A stretch of 64,000 nucleotides of DNA from Cepaea nemoralis (Eukaryota > Mollusca > Gastropoda > Stylommatophora > Helicidae), in NCBI GenBank assembly GCA_014155875.1, contig JACEFZ010017671.1, positions 248,001 through 312,000 on the forward strand, in the 5' to 3' direction. The first letter of the stretch is position 1; every line of letters begins with the position of its first letter. The position numbers and the translations under genes are program-made. The notes below the pieces were generated by a model. That model was not told the origin of the DNA, searched no databases, and worked only from the letters and a program-made list of their open reading frames with translations. Positions 1 to 12,955 of the stretch are shown here, piece after piece.

Positions 1-1440
1 TCTTCCTTTCTTCCTGCTCGTGCACTTTAGTTCTCCAGCCTGTGTATCACGTCATGGTTAAATGTCTTCCTTTCTTTCTGCTTGGGCACTTTAGTTCTCC
101 ACCCTTTGAATTACGCCATGTTTAAATGTCTTCCTTTCTTTCTGCTTGGGTACTTTAGTTCTCCAGCCTGTGTATCACGTCATGGTTAAATGTCTTCCTT
201 TCTTTCTGCTTGGGTACTTTAGTTCTCCACCCTTTGTATTACGCCATGTTTAAATGTCTTCCTTTCTTTCTGCTTGGGTACGTTAGTTCTCCACCCTTTG
301 TATTACGCCATGTTTAAATGTCTTCCTTTCTTTCTGCTTGGGTACTTTAGTTCTCCACCCATTGTATTACGCCATGTTTAAATGTCTTCCTTTCTTTCTG
401 CTTGGGTACTTTAGTTCTCCACCCTTTGTATTACGCCATGTTTAAATGGCTTCCTTTCTTTCTGCTTGGGTACTTTAGTTCTCCAGCCTGTGTATCACGC
501 CATGTTTAAATGTCTTTATTTCTTTCTGCTTGGGTACTTTAGTTCTCCACCCTTTGTATTACGCCATGTTTAAATGTCTTCCTTTCTTTCTGCTTGGGTA
601 CTTTAGTTCTCCAGCCTGTGTATCACGCCATGTTTAAATGTCTTCCTTTCTTTCTGCTTGGGTACTTTAGTTCTACACCCTTTGTATTACGCCATGTCTA
701 AATGTCTTCCTTTCTTTCTGCTTGGGTACTTTAGTTCTCCAGCCTTTGTATCACGCCATGTTAAATGTCTTCCAGTCTTTCTGCTCATGTAATTTAGTTC
801 TCAAGCCTTTGTATCGCGTCATGGTTAAATGTCTTCCTTTCTTTCTGCTCGGGTACGTTAGTTCTCCACCCTTTGTATCACGCCATGTTTAAATGTCTTC
901 GGTTCTTTCTAATCACGTACTTTAGTTCTCCAGCCTTTGTATCACGCCATATTTAAATGTCTTCCTTTCTTTCTGCTCGGGTACTTTAATTCTCCAGCCT
1001 TTGTATCATGGCATTTTTACATGTCTTCCTCTCTTTCTGGTAGGTTCTTTAGTTCTCCAGCATTTGTATCATGATATTTTTACATGTCTTCCTTTCTTTC
1101 TGCTCGTGTACTTTAGTTCTCCAGCCTTTGTATCATCGCATTTGTACATGTCTTCCTTTCTATCTGCTCGTATAATTTAGTTCTCAAGCCTTTGTATCAT
1201 GACATTTGTACATGTCTTCCTTTCTTTCTGTTAGTTCTCCAGCCTTTGTATCATGACATTTTTACATGTCTTTCTTTCTTTCTGGTAGGTTCTTTAGTTC
1301 TCCAGCCTTTGTATCATGGCATTTGTTCATGTCTTCCTTTCTTTCTGGTAGGTTCTTTAGTTCTCCAGCCTTTGTATCATGCCATTTTTACATGTCTTCC
1401 TTTCTTTCTGCTCTAGTACTTTAGTTCTCCAGCCTATGTA
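1..1440. repeat. 64-bp minisatellite array
   Basis: About 22 head-to-tail units. Successive TCTTCC starts at 65, 129, 193 and 257 give a period of 64 bp. Each unit carries TTTCTTTCTGCTTGGGTAC, then TTAGTTCTCCACC, then TACGCCATGTTTAAATG. Units to about 960 are very alike. From about 960 they drift in length and sequence, which suggests an older edge. The array continues beyond the left end of the window. Short open frames here are repeat shadows. Confidence 0.95.
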
Positions 1441-1490
1441 TCATGAGATGTTTCAGTGTCTTCCTGTATATGTGTCATATTTCAGTGTCT

Positions 1491-1670
1491 AGTTTAGTTT
1501 AGTTTTGTCGACGGATCAACATCACAGCACACGAATGTAACCCATAAGTGCTAAGTTCTACTCCTAACTAAAGCCTGAGTACTGAGAATCTCAGCTCAGT
1601 ACACGAACTCCGTCGCACTGGTGAGGATTCTGAAATACTTTGGGTAGATTTTTAACTCGCAATTTTGCGC
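1491..1670 (-). mobile_element. SINE-like fragment with (TAAAC)n tail
   Basis: The insertion lies between two copies of an array segment (CATATTTCAGTGTCT, 1476-1490; CATTTCAGTGTCT, 1671-1683) that act as target-site duplication. Read on the minus strand, the interior (CACGAACTCCG, then TTAACTCG) resembles the SINE at 12596-12837. The last 65 bases (AGCACTTATGG ... GTCGAC) resemble the 3' end of the I-like LINE at 43474-45300. It ends in an ACTAA-type tail. No tRNA head is present, so it is 5'-truncated. Confidence 0.6.
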
Positions 1671-2447
1671 CATTTCAGTGTCTGTCATGTCTCAGTGTCT
1701 TCTTGTCTTCATGTATGTGTGTCATATTTCAGTGTCTGTCATGTTTTAGTGTTTTCCTGTCTTCATGGATATGTGTCATATTTCAGTGTCTGTCATGTTT
1801 CAGTGTTTTCCTGTCTTCATGTATATGTGTCATATTTCAGTGTCTGTCATGTTTCAGTGTTTTCCTGTCTTCATGTATATGTGCCATGTTTCAGTGTCTG
1901 TCATGTTTCAGTGTTTCTGTCTTCATGTATATGTGTCATATTTCAGTGTCTGTCATGTTTCAGTGTTTCTGTCTTCATGTATATGTGTCATATTTCAGTG
2001 TCTGTCATGTTTCAGTGTTTTCCTGTCTTCATGTATATGTGTCATGTTTCAGTGTCTGTCATGTTTCAGTGTTTTCCTGTCTTCATGTATATGTGTTATG
2101 TTTCAGTGTCTGTCATGTTTCAGTGTTTTCCTGTCTTCATGTATATGTGTCATGTTTCAGTGTATGTCATGTTTCAGTGTATCTGTCTTCATGTATATGT
2201 GTCATATTTCAGTGTCTGTCATGTTTCAGTGTTTTCCTGTCTTCGTGTATATGTGTCATATTGCAGTGCCTGTCATGTTTCAATGTCTTCCTGTCTTCAT
2301 GTACACGTGTCATGTTTCAGTGTCTTTCATTTTTCAGTGTCTGTCATGTTTCAGTGTCTGTCATGTTTCAGTGTCTGTCATGTTTCAGTGTCTTCCTGTC
2401 TTCATATACACGTGTCATATTTCAGTGTCTGTCATGTTTCATTGTCT
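1671..2447. repeat. 54-bp minisatellite array
   Basis: The period is 54 bp (GTCATA at 1775 and 1829), with an inner half-repeat TTTCAGTGTCTGTCATG. Some units lack a TTCC block and are about 50 bp. A last partial copy continues after the LINE tail, to about 2680. Open frames of up to 332 codons over it are shadows of low-complexity sequence. Confidence 0.93.
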
Positions 2448-2612
2448 TCATGTTCATCCATTCATCATGTGCCATGCCGGAAAGCGTGGGCGGTCATGAC
2501 TCGCCATTTCACTCGATCACCTGGGTCGTGGATCAGCTCCGTGTTCCTGTCTCGAGCATGCCATGTGGCAACGCCATTCAGGTATTTACTTCTCGCTTTT
2601 CCCCTTGATCTG
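2448..2612 (-). mobile_element. LINE 3'-end fragment, 5'-truncated
   Basis: On the minus strand this reads as the terminal part of an endonuclease/reverse-transcriptase LINE. It is about 80% alike to 39941-40100 and to the end of 53965-54765, sharing the GATCGAGTGAAATGGCGAG and GCCGGCATGGCAC-type blocks. It ends in an ATGATGGATG-like tail. It interrupts the 54-bp array and holds no useful ORF. Confidence 0.8.
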
Positions 2613-2696
2613 CCATATTTCAGTGTCTGTCATGTTTCAATGTCTTCCTGTCTTTATGTATAAGTGTTATATTTCCAAATCCTTCCTCTCCTAGAG

Positions 2697-2870
2697 ACGT
2701 CGGCGTGGCCGAAAGGTTACTGTACTCGCTCTTAAAGTTCCTGAAACTTCCTGTGCGCTGAAGACGGCCTAAGTGTTGCAATCCCTACACCGGCTTTATT
2801 TTAAACTAAACGTTGATTTCTCGTTTAGAATATAATGTCAAACTACTAAACATAATATTGCCTAGAAAAT
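2697..2870 (+). mobile_element. tRNA-Leu-like SINE, family A
   Basis: The head contains a perfect A box, TGGCCGAAAGG (2706-2716), and a degenerate B box around 2775-2786, followed by CCCTACACCGG. The copy at 8404-8640 has the same A-box context and the same CCCCTACACCGG after its B box. The long spacing resembles a class II (Leu/Ser) tRNA with a variable arm. It separates the 54-bp array from the 45-bp array. Confidence 0.6.
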
Positions 2871-2879
2871 CAGCATGTG

Positions 2880-5800
2880 GCACCCTGACTCCCTGACTGT
2901 CTGTGTCATGTCCTTCACTGGCCATGCCTGTCTCCCTGACTATGTCTATGCCCTGTCCTTCACTGGCCATGCCTGTCTCCCTGACTATGTCTGTGTCATG
3001 TCATTCACTGACCATGCCTGTCTCCCTGACTATGTCTATGTCATGTCCTTCACTGGCCATGCCTGTCTCCCTGACTATGTCTGTGTCATGTCATTCACTG
3101 ACCATGCCTGTCTCCCTGACTATGTCTATGCCCTGTCCTTCACTGGCCATGCCTGTCTCCCTGACTATGTCTATGTCATGTCCTTCACTGACCATGCCTG
3201 TCTCCCTGACTATGTCTATGTCATGATCTTCACTGACCATGCCTGTCTCCCTGACTATGTCTGTGTCATGTCATTCACTGACCATGCCTGTCTCCCTGAC
3301 TGTCTGTGTCATGTCCTTCACTGACCATGCCTGTCTCCCTGACTATGTCTATGTCATGATCTTCACTGACCATGCCTGTCTCCCTGACTATGTCTGTGTC
3401 ATGTCATTCACTGACCATGCCTGTCTCCCTGACTATGTCTGTGTCATGTCATTCACCGACCATGCCTGTCTCCCTGGCTATGTCTATGTCATGTCATTCA
3501 CCGACCATGCCTGTCTCCCTGCCTGTCTGTGTCATGTCATTCACCGACCATGCCTGTCTCCATATATCTATGTCATGTCTTTCACCAGCCATGCCTGTCT
3601 CCCTGACTGTGTCTATGTCATGTCCTTCACTGGCCATGCCTGTCTCCCTGACTATGTCTGTGTAATGATCTTCACTGACCATGCCTGTCTCCCTGACTAT
3701 GTCTATGTCATGTCCTTCACTGACCATGCCTGTCTCCCTGACTATGTCTATGTCATGTCCTTTACCGTGCTTGCCTGTCTCCCTGCCTGTCTGTGTCATG
3801 TCATTCACCGCCCATGCCTGTCTCCCTGACTACGTGTATGTCCTGTCCTTCACTGACCATGGCTGTCTCCCTGACTATGTCTGTGTCATGTCATTCACCG
3901 ACCATGCCTGTCTCCCTGACTATGTCTATGTCATGTCCTTCACTGGCCATGCCTGTCTCCCTGACTATGTCTATGTCATGTCCTTCACTGACCATGGCTG
4001 TCTCCCTGACTATGTCTATGTCATGTCCTTCACTGACCATGGCTGTCTCCCTGACTATGTCTATGTCATGTCCTTCACTGACCATCGCTGTCTCCCTGAC
4101 TATGTCTATGTCATGTCATTCACCGCCCATGCCTGTCTCCCTGACTATGTCTATGTCATGTCATTCACCGCCCATGCCTGTCTCCCTGGCTATGTCTATG
4201 TCATGTCCTTCACTGGCCATGCCTGTCTCCCTGACTATGTCTATGTCATGTCCTTTACCGTGCTTGCCTGTCTCCCTGCCTGTCTGTGTCATGTCATTCA
4301 CCGCCCATGCCTGTCTCCCTGACTATGTCTATGTCATGTCCTTTACCGTGCTTGCCTGTCTCCCTGCGTGTCTGTGTCATGTCATTCACCGGCCATCCCT
4401 GTCTCATTGACTATGTCTATGTCATGTCCTTTACCGTGCTTGCCTGTCTCCCTGCCTGTCTGTGTCATGTCATTCACCGGCCATGCCTGTCTCCCTGACT
4501 ATGTCTATGTCATGTCCTTTACCGTGCTTGCCTGTCTCCCTGCCTGTCTGTGTCATGTCATTCACCGACCATGCCTGTCTCCCTGACTATGTCTATGTCA
4601 TGTCCTTCACTGGCCATGCTTGTCTCCCTGACTATGTCTATGTCATGTCCTTCACTGGCCTTGCATGTCTCCCTGACTATGTCTATGTCATGTCCTTCAC
4701 TGGCCATGCCTGTCTCCCTGACTGTGTATATGTCATGTCTTTCACCAGCCATGCCTGTCTCCCTGACTATGTCTATGTCATGTCTTTCACCAGCCATGCC
4801 TGTCTCCCTGACTATGTCTATGTCATGTCCTTCACCAGCCATGCCTGTCTCCCTGACTGTGTCTATGTCATGTCCTTCACTGGCCATGCCTGTCTCCTGA
4901 CTATGTCTATGTCATGTCCTTCACTGACCATGCCTGTCTCCCTGACTATGTCTATGTCATGTTCTTCACTGACCATGCCTGTCTCCCTGACTATGTCTGT
5001 GTCATGTCCTTCACTGACCATGCCTGTCTCCCTGACTGTGTCTATGTCATGTCCTTCACTGGCCATGCCTGTCTCCCTGACTATGTCTGTGTTATGTCCT
5101 TCACTGGCCATGCCTGTCTCCCTGACTATGTCTATGTCATGTCCTTCACTGGCCATGCCTGTCTCCCTGACTATGTCTGTGTCATGTCCTTCACTGACCA
5201 TGGCTGTCTCCCTGACTATGTCTATGTCATGTGCTTCACTGGCCATGCCTGTCTCCCTGACTATGTCTGTGTCATGTCCTTCACTGGCCATGCCTGTCTC
5301 CCTGACTGTGTCTATGTCATGTCCTTCACTGGCCATGCCTGTCTCCCTGACTATGTCTATGTCATGTCCTTCACTGGCCATGCCTGTCTCCCTGACTATG
5401 TCTGTGTCATGTCCTTCACTGACCATGGCTGTCTCCCTGACTATGTCTGTGTCATGTCCTTAACTTGCCATGCCTGTCTCCCTGACTATGTCTGTGTCAT
5501 GTCCTTCACTGACCATGGCTGTCTCCTTGACTATGTCTATGTCATGTCCTTCACTGACCATGGCTGTCTCCCTGACTATGTCTATGTCATGTCCTTCAAT
5601 GACCATGCCTGTCTCCCTGACTGTGTCTATGTCATGTCCTTCACTGGCCATGCCTGTCTCCCTGACTATGTCTATATCATGTCCTTCACTGGCCATGCCT
5701 GTCTCCCTGACTATGTCTATGTCATGTCCTTCAATGACCATGCCTGTCTCCCTGACTATGTCTATATCATGTCTTTCAATGACCATGCCTGTCTTTGGCT

Positions 5801-7762
5801 ATGTCTGTGTCATGTCCTTCACTGACCATGCCTGTCTCCCTGACTATGTCTATGTCATGTCCTTCACTGACCATGCCTGTCTCCCTGACTATGTCTATGT
5901 CATGTTCTTCACTGACCATGCCTGTCTCCCTGACTATGTCTATGTCATGTCCTTCACTGGCCATGCCTGTCTCCCTGACTATGTCTATGTCATGTCCTTC
6001 ACTGACCATGCCTGTCTCCCTGACTATGTCTATGTCATGTCCTTCACTGACCATGCCTGTCTCCCTGACTATGTCTATGTCATGTCCTTCACTGGCCATG
6101 CCTGTCTCCCTGACTATGTCTATGTCATGTCCTTCACTGGCCATGCCTGTCTCCCTGACTATGTCTATGTCATGTCCTTCACTGGCCATGCCTGTCTCCC
6201 TGACTATGTCTATGTCATGTCCTTCACTGACCATGCCTGTCTCCATGACTATGTCTATGTCATGTCCTTCACTGACCATGCCTGTCTCCCTGACTATGTC
6301 TATGTCATGTCCTTCACTGGCCATGCCTGTCTCCCTGACTATGTCTATATCATGTCCTTCACTGACCATGCCTGTCTCCCTGACTATGTCTGTGTCATGT
6401 CCTTCACTGACCATGGCTGTCTCCCTGACTATGTCTGTGTCATGTCCTTCACTGGCCATGCCTGTCTCCCTGACTATGTCTGTGTCATGTCCTTCACTGA
6501 CCATGGCTGTCTCCCTGACTATGTCTATGTCATGTCCTTCACTGACCATGGCTGTCTCCCTGACTGTGTCTATGTCATGTCCTTCACTGGCCATGCCTGT
6601 CTCCCTGACTATGTCTATATCATGTCTTTCAATGACCATGCCTGTCTTTGGCTATGTCTGTGTCATGTCCTTCACTGACCATGCCTGTCTCCCTGACTAT
6701 GTCTATGTCATGTCCTTCACTGGCCATGCCTGTCTCCCTGACTATGTCTATGTCATGTCCTTCACTGACCATGCCTGTCTCCCTGACTATGTCTATGTCA
6801 TGTCCTTCACTGACCATGCCTGTCTCCCTGACTATGTCTATGTCATGTCCTTCACTGGCCATGCCTGTCTCCCTGACTATGTCTATGTCATGTTCTTCAC
6901 TGACCATGCCTGTCTCCCTGACTATGTCTATGTCATGTCCTTCACTGGCCATGCCTGTCTCCCTGACTATGTCTATGTCATGTCCTTCACTGACCATGCC
7001 TGTCTCCATGACTATGTCTATGTCATGTTCTTCACTGACCATGCCTGTCTCCCTGACTATGTCTGTGTCATGTCCTTCACTGGCCATGCCTGTCTCCCTG
7101 ACTATGTCTATGTCATGTCCTTCACTGACCATGCCTGTCTCCCTGACTATGTCTGTGTCATGTTCTTCACTGGCCATGCCTGTCTCCCTGACTATGTCTA
7201 TGTCATGTCCTTCACTGACCATGCCTGTCTCCCTGACTATGTCTGTGTCATGTTCTTCACTGGCCATGCCTGTCTCCCTGACTATGTCTATGTCATGTCC
7301 TTCACTGACCATGCCTGTCTCCCTGACTATGTCTATGTCATGTTCTTCACTGACCATGACTGTCTCCCTGACTATGTCAATATCTTGTCCTTCACTGGCC
7401 ATAGTCATTCGACTATGTCTATGTCATGTCCTTCACTGACCATGCCTGTCTCCCTGACTATGTCTGTGTCATGTTCTTCACTGGCCATGCCTGTCTCCCT
7501 GACTATGTCTATGTCATGTCCTTCACTGACCATGCCTGTCTCCCTGACTATGTCTGTGTTATGTCCTTCACTGACCATGCCTGTCTCCCTGACTATGTCT
7601 ATGTCATGTTCTTCACTGACCATGCCTGTCTCCCTGGCTATGTCTATGTCATGTTCTTCACTGACCATGCCTGTCTCCCTGACTATGTCTATGTCATGTT
7701 CTTCACTGACCATGACTGTCTCCCTGACTATGTCAATATCTTGTCCTTCACTGGCCATGTCT
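2880..7762. repeat. 45-bp minisatellite array, about 108 units
   Basis: The unit is 45 bp: CATGCCTGTCTCCCTGACTA, then TGTCTATGTCATGTCCTTCACTGAC in short alternating variants (GGC/GAC, TAT/TGT, TCC/TTC). It holds higher-order repeats: a marked variant with CTTTGGCT recurs at 5771 and 6624 (853 bp apart), and another with TCAATATCTTG recurs at about 7376 and 7736. Because 45 is divisible by three, open frames of up to 724 codons exist on both strands. They are not genes. Confidence 0.97.
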
Positions 7763-8403
7763 GTCACGATTATTCTTCCCATCCCTGTATCCTCACCTGT
7801 GCATCTTCCTGCCTGCATTCTTGCACTTTTCACCCCGGACTCTTCCTTTCGGTTTCTTCTATGCATCCATCCACCGTCTCTCTGCCTCTCCGCCCCCCCC
7901 CCCCCCCATTTTCCAGTCTGCAATACTGTATATCGCTTTACTAACCCAGATCCTCGCACTTGTTTATAAACCGGCCGTAGGGCAAACATCTTATTTCTGA
8001 CAAACATCTCCACCTCCATTATGTGCCCCGCACACTACCCCCTTCCTGGTGATACCTTCCCCCATCCCCTTTTCCCCGTCCTTCGTATTTTCCCCTGTTG
8101 GACGGACTGCCTGAACTCTAATGTAAATAAAACGTGAAAAACTTTTTGAAGACAGGATCGATATGCCAAAGTCAATTTCAATTTACCCTCAAAGTTTTGC
8201 TGTTTATTGATTGCTGCCCATGTCCCTGAGCTGTTCGATTTTCCTCGGGTTTCTTGTCTGTGTTTTGATCATATTTGAGGGGTTGCTGTCTTGTGTCTAG
8301 GCTTGCCATCTCCATGATGTGTATGTGGCAAGACGCTGGCGAAGTTGATAGTGAACTGCGTTGGTAATGTCTTGAACACGGTCGTGAACACCTCATCGAA
8401 TGA
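7763..8403. other. No gene seen
   Basis: Unique sequence after the array. It holds a C-run at about 7893-7908 and an AATAAA at about 8125 on the plus strand. No supported ORF, RNA gene or mobile element was recognised. Confidence 0.6.
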
Positions 8404-8640
8404 AGGTCAGCATGGCCGAATGGATAAGAACGCTTATTCTTAAACATTCGATGTGCTGATGCCGAGGTAAGAGGTTTAACCCCTACACCGGACAGTTTGA
8501 CCAAACTGTTGAATGTTGACCTGTCGTCCTTGACTTGGGGACGTAAATTACAAGTACTTCTGACGTCGGATTGAGTTCGCCTGATGGCGAGAGACACTGT
8601 AAATAGGCAAAGCTAATCCACAAGCAAAATTCAATCCAGC
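8404..8640 (+). mobile_element. tRNA-Leu-like SINE, family A
   Basis: This is the best tRNA-like head in the left part of the window. The A box TGGCCGAATGG (8413-8423) and the B box GGTTTAACCCC (8473-8483) both fit the Pol III consensus. It is followed by CTACACCGG, as in 2697-2870. The 3' body is unrelated to the other SINE families here. The 3' limit is uncertain. Confidence 0.7.
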
Positions 8641-8762
8641 ACTACTAGAAGTAGTGTGTATGGATTACAATTGAGTTCAAAGTGAGCGAGCGAAAAAAAA
8701 AAAATACTCAGCGAGTGTCGCTGGGATATAAAATATGGGTCTGGCACAATGCGCTCAATGCT

Positions 8763-8865
8763 CAATATGAATTGAAAACAATTAGGTATACTTAGCTCCT
8801 GCGAAAATAAATGTCTCTTCTTTTCGCAGGAGCTAAGTATACCTAATTGTTTTCAATTCATATTG
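8763..8865. repeat. Perfect 45-bp inverted repeat (hairpin)
   Basis: The left arm 8763-8807 and right arm 8821-8865 are exact reverse complements over 45 bases, around a 13-base loop (8808-8820). The arms contain TAGGTATACTTAGCTCCTGC. The hairpin lies between two 12-bp direct repeats, GCTCAATGCTCA (8753-8764 and 8901-8912), the first overlapping the arm by two bases. This would fit a foldback MITE of about 140 bp, or a recent inverted duplication. Confidence 0.95.
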
Positions 8866-8966
8866 TTATATCCTGCGGCAAATGCTGTTTTTTTTCTTTT
8901 GCTCAATGCTCAGTAAGGCATGGAAGAGAGTCGTTTGTCTTTTGGTTGTTTTCAACTCCTGCATGT

Positions 8967-9770
<804 letters not shown>

Positions 9771-10363
9771 CTCATACTTTCCTTATTTTCATATCTCTGT
9801 GCATAGCTAGCTCATCGATGAAAACGGGGGAATAAGTACATTTTGATGAAAGAGTCGGCTGGCGGTTCCCACATATCCCTGTACCCACCAGTCAGAAGAT
9901 AATAAGCCATTCTGCGTGTTTGAGCATCAGCAAAGGCAGCAGAATTGATTGTCTGGCATCCCGGGAGCTTACAATGCGTGTTGTCTAGTGCAGAGGTTTC
10001 TCATCTGATTTACTTATGGCCCTTTGTAAGCTTAATTTACATCTGCCACACCTACCGCCCCATATGTTGACTGTGCTGGAAGAAAGGGCTTTACCAGCTG
10101 CCCTGTTTGGTCCTGTAAACTGGATTATGATTTACCACTAATATTTGTCATTATATGAATCACATATTTCTCATTAAATGAATTACATATTTCTCATTAT
10201 ATGAATCACATATTCACAGTTTCACACGATCACCAAAGACTTGGATCAGGTTTGTGATTCTGTCACTGTTACATCACATGACCATCATATCTAAGTATTT
10301 GCCTCTTTGCCTTGTTGTTGCTCTTTCCCGCCACGTTTGCCAGTGTTCACTAAGTTAATCAAG
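9771..10363. other. No gene seen; short 24-bp tandem
   Basis: Mostly unique. At about 10145-10215 there are three copies of a 24-25-bp unit around TGAATCACATATTTCTCATT. At about 9991 the sequence CAGAGGTTTCTCATCTGATT followed by TATGGCCCT is weakly reminiscent of an hAT end, but no partner end was found. Confidence 0.5.
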
Positions 10364-12955
10364 CTAATTCGTCGACATTAAGTGCCCACAAATCTTTACT
10401 ATGTATAATTTCTCTACATTATGTGCCCACGCATCTTGACCGTCAATGTCTAATTTCTCTACATTAAGTGTCCACACAACTGTTCTGTCTATGTCTAATT
10501 TCTCTACACTATGTGCCCACACAACTTTACCGTCAATGTCTAATTTCTCTACATTATGTGCCCACACAACTTTACTGTCAATGTCTAATGTCTTTACATT
10601 ATGTGCCCACACAACTTTACTGTCAATGTCTAATGTCTCTACATTATGTGCCCACACAACTTTACCGTCAATGTCTAATTTCTCTACACTATGTGCCCAC
10701 ACAACTTTACCGTCAATGTCTAATTTCTCTACACTATGTGCCCACACAACTTTACCGTCAATGTCTAATTTCTCTACATTATGTGCCCACACATCTTTAC
10801 TGTCAATGTCTAATGTCTTTACATTATGTGCCCACACAACTTTACTGTCAATGTCTAATGTCTCTACATTATGTGCCCACACAACTTTACTGTCGATGTC
10901 TAATGTCTCTACATTATGTGCCCACACATCTTTACTGTCAATGTCTAATTTCTCTACATTATGTGCCCACACAACTTTATCGTCAATGTCTAATGTCTCT
11001 ACATTATGTGCCCACACAACTTTACTGTCGATGTCTAATGTCTCTACATTATGTGCCCACACATCTTTACTGTCAATGTCTAATTTCTCTACATTATGTG
11101 CCCACACAACTTTACTGTCAATGTCTAATGTCTCTACATTATGTGCCCACACATCTTTACTGTCAATGTCTAATGTCTCTACATTATGTGTCCACACAAC
11201 TTTAATGTCTCTGTCTAATTTCTCTACATTATGTGCTCACACATCTTTTCTGTCTAACTCTAATTTCACTAAATTAAGTGCCCACACAACTTTAATGTCT
11301 CTGTCTAATTTCTCTACCTTATGTGCCCACACAACTTTTCTGTCTATGTCTAATTTCTCTACATTATGTGTTCACACATCTTTTCTGTCTAACTCTAATT
11401 TCACTAAATTAAGTGCCCACACAACTTTAATGTCTCTGTCTAATTTCTCTACCTTATCTGCCCAAGTAACTTTTCTATGTCTAATTTCTCTACCTTATGT
11501 GCCCACATAACATTTCTGTCTATGTCTAATTTCTCTACATTATGTGCCCACGTATCTTTACTGTCAATGTCTAATTTCTCTACATTATGTGCCCACATAA
11601 CTTTTCTGTCTATGTCTAATTTCTCTACATTATGTGCCCACATATCTTTACTGTCAATGTCTAATTTCTCTACCTTATGTGCCCACATAACTTTTCTGTC
11701 TATGTCTAATTTCTCTACATTATGTGCTCACACATCTTTTCTGTCTAACTCTAATTTCATTACATTAAGTGCCCACACAACTTTAATGTCTCTGTCTAAT
11801 TTCTCTACCTTCTCTGCCCAAGTAACTGTTCTATGTCTAATTTCTCTACCTTATATGCCCACGTAACTTTTCTATGTCTAATTTCTCTACCTTATGTGCC
11901 CACATAACATTTCTGTCTATGTTTAATTTCTCTACCTTATGTGCCCACATAACGTTTCTATGTCTAATTTCTCTACCTTATGTGCCCACATAACCTTTCT
12001 GTCTATGTCTAATTTCTCTACCTTATCTGCCCACGTAACTGTTCTATGTCTAATTTCTCTACCTTATATGCCCACGTAACTTTTCTATGTCTAATTTCTC
12101 TACCTTATGTGCCCACAAAACTTTTCTGTCTATGTTTAATTTCTCTACCTTATGTGCCCACATAACGTTTCTATGTGTAATTTCTCTACCGAATGTGCCC
12201 ACATAACCTTTCTGTCTATGTCTAATTTCTCTACCTTATATGCCCACATAACCTTTCTGTCTATGTCTAATTTCTCTACCTTATGTGCCCACATACCTTT
12301 TCTGTCTATGTCTAATTTCTCTACATTAAGTGCCCACATAACTTTTCTGTCTATGTCTAATTTTTCTACATTAAGTGCCCAAATAACTTTTCTGTCTATG
12401 TCTAATTTCTCTACATTAAGTGCCCACATAACTTTTCTGTCTATGTCTAATTTCTATACCTTATGTGCCCACATAACTTTTCTATGTATAATTTCTCTAC
12501 ATTAAGTGCCCACATAACTTTTCTGTCTATGTCTAATTTCTATACCTTATGTGCCCACATAGCTTTTCTGTCTATGTCTAATTTCCATACCTTATAAAAG
12601 TCGCTTAAAAGTCGACAGGGTCGACTTCATCGCAGCGGGTGTTTATCCCATATGGCTCGGTCTCTTTCCGCAGCGCGGAAAGCGTCGCACAAAGCACGAA
12701 CTCCGTAGCTTTTAGCGACGACCCACAGGAGTCTCCGAAACATTTAACTCGTAAACCGAAGCGTGCGGCCCGGAATCGAACCCACAACCTTCGAAGCACG
12801 AGTCAAACGGCTTGACCACTTCGCCACAGAGCCTCCCATTTCTATACCTTATGTGCCCACATAACTGTTCTATATCTAATTTCTCTACCTTATGTGCCCA
12901 AATAACTTCTCTGTCTATGTCTAATTTGCTACATTATGTGCCCACACATCCTTAA
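10364..12955. repeat. 45/39-bp minisatellite array
   Basis: The period is 45 bp (CCCACACAAC at 10516 and 10561). The unit holds ATGTCTAATTTCTCTACATT and ATGTGCCCAC. From about 11450 units of about 39 bp, lacking six bases, mix in. A SINE splits the array at 12596-12837. Open frames of 277 codons (minus) and 354 codons (plus) are shadows of the 15-residue periodicity. Confidence 0.96.
12596..12837 (-). mobile_element. tRNA-derived SINE, family B
   Basis: On the minus strand the head carries a perfect A box, TGGCGAAGTGG (12826-12816), and a perfect B box, GGTTCGATTCC (12782-12772). A body with GAGACTCCTGTGGGTCG and GAGACCGAGCCATATGGGAT follows. It is flanked by ATTTCYATACCTTAT at 12581-12595 and 12838-12852. 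The array never has these two copies adjacent, so they are a real 15-bp target-site duplication. A related copy is at 48845-49110. Confidence 0.85.

Noticed and set aside
1..1440. CRISPR-like array
   Set aside because: The direct repeats are contiguous with no unique spacers, and the sequence is eukaryotic. The same applies to the other minisatellites.
5795..7969. 724-codon plus-strand frame (MSMSCPSLTMPVSLT repeats) and its neighbours on both strands
   Set aside because: It is a shadow of the 45-bp array. The unit is divisible by three and has no stop in several frames, and there is no unique coding sequence, start context or domain.
8404..8490. Functional tRNA-Leu gene
   Set aside because: A and B boxes are good, but the acceptor stem does not pair and a related degenerate copy exists at 2697, so it is a SINE head.
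9991..10090. Possible hAT end (CAGAGGTTTCTCATCTGATT)
   Set aside because: No matching opposite end or 8-bp duplication was found, so it is too weak to list as an element.
10364..11510. 277-codon minus and 354-codon plus frames with 15-residue repeats
   Set aside because: They are both products of the 45-bp unit. Two long frames on opposite strands over the same DNA are expected from the repeat.
12760..12837. Functional tRNA gene on the minus strand
   Set aside because: The head has perfect A and B boxes but is fused to a SINE body and flanked by a target-site duplication.
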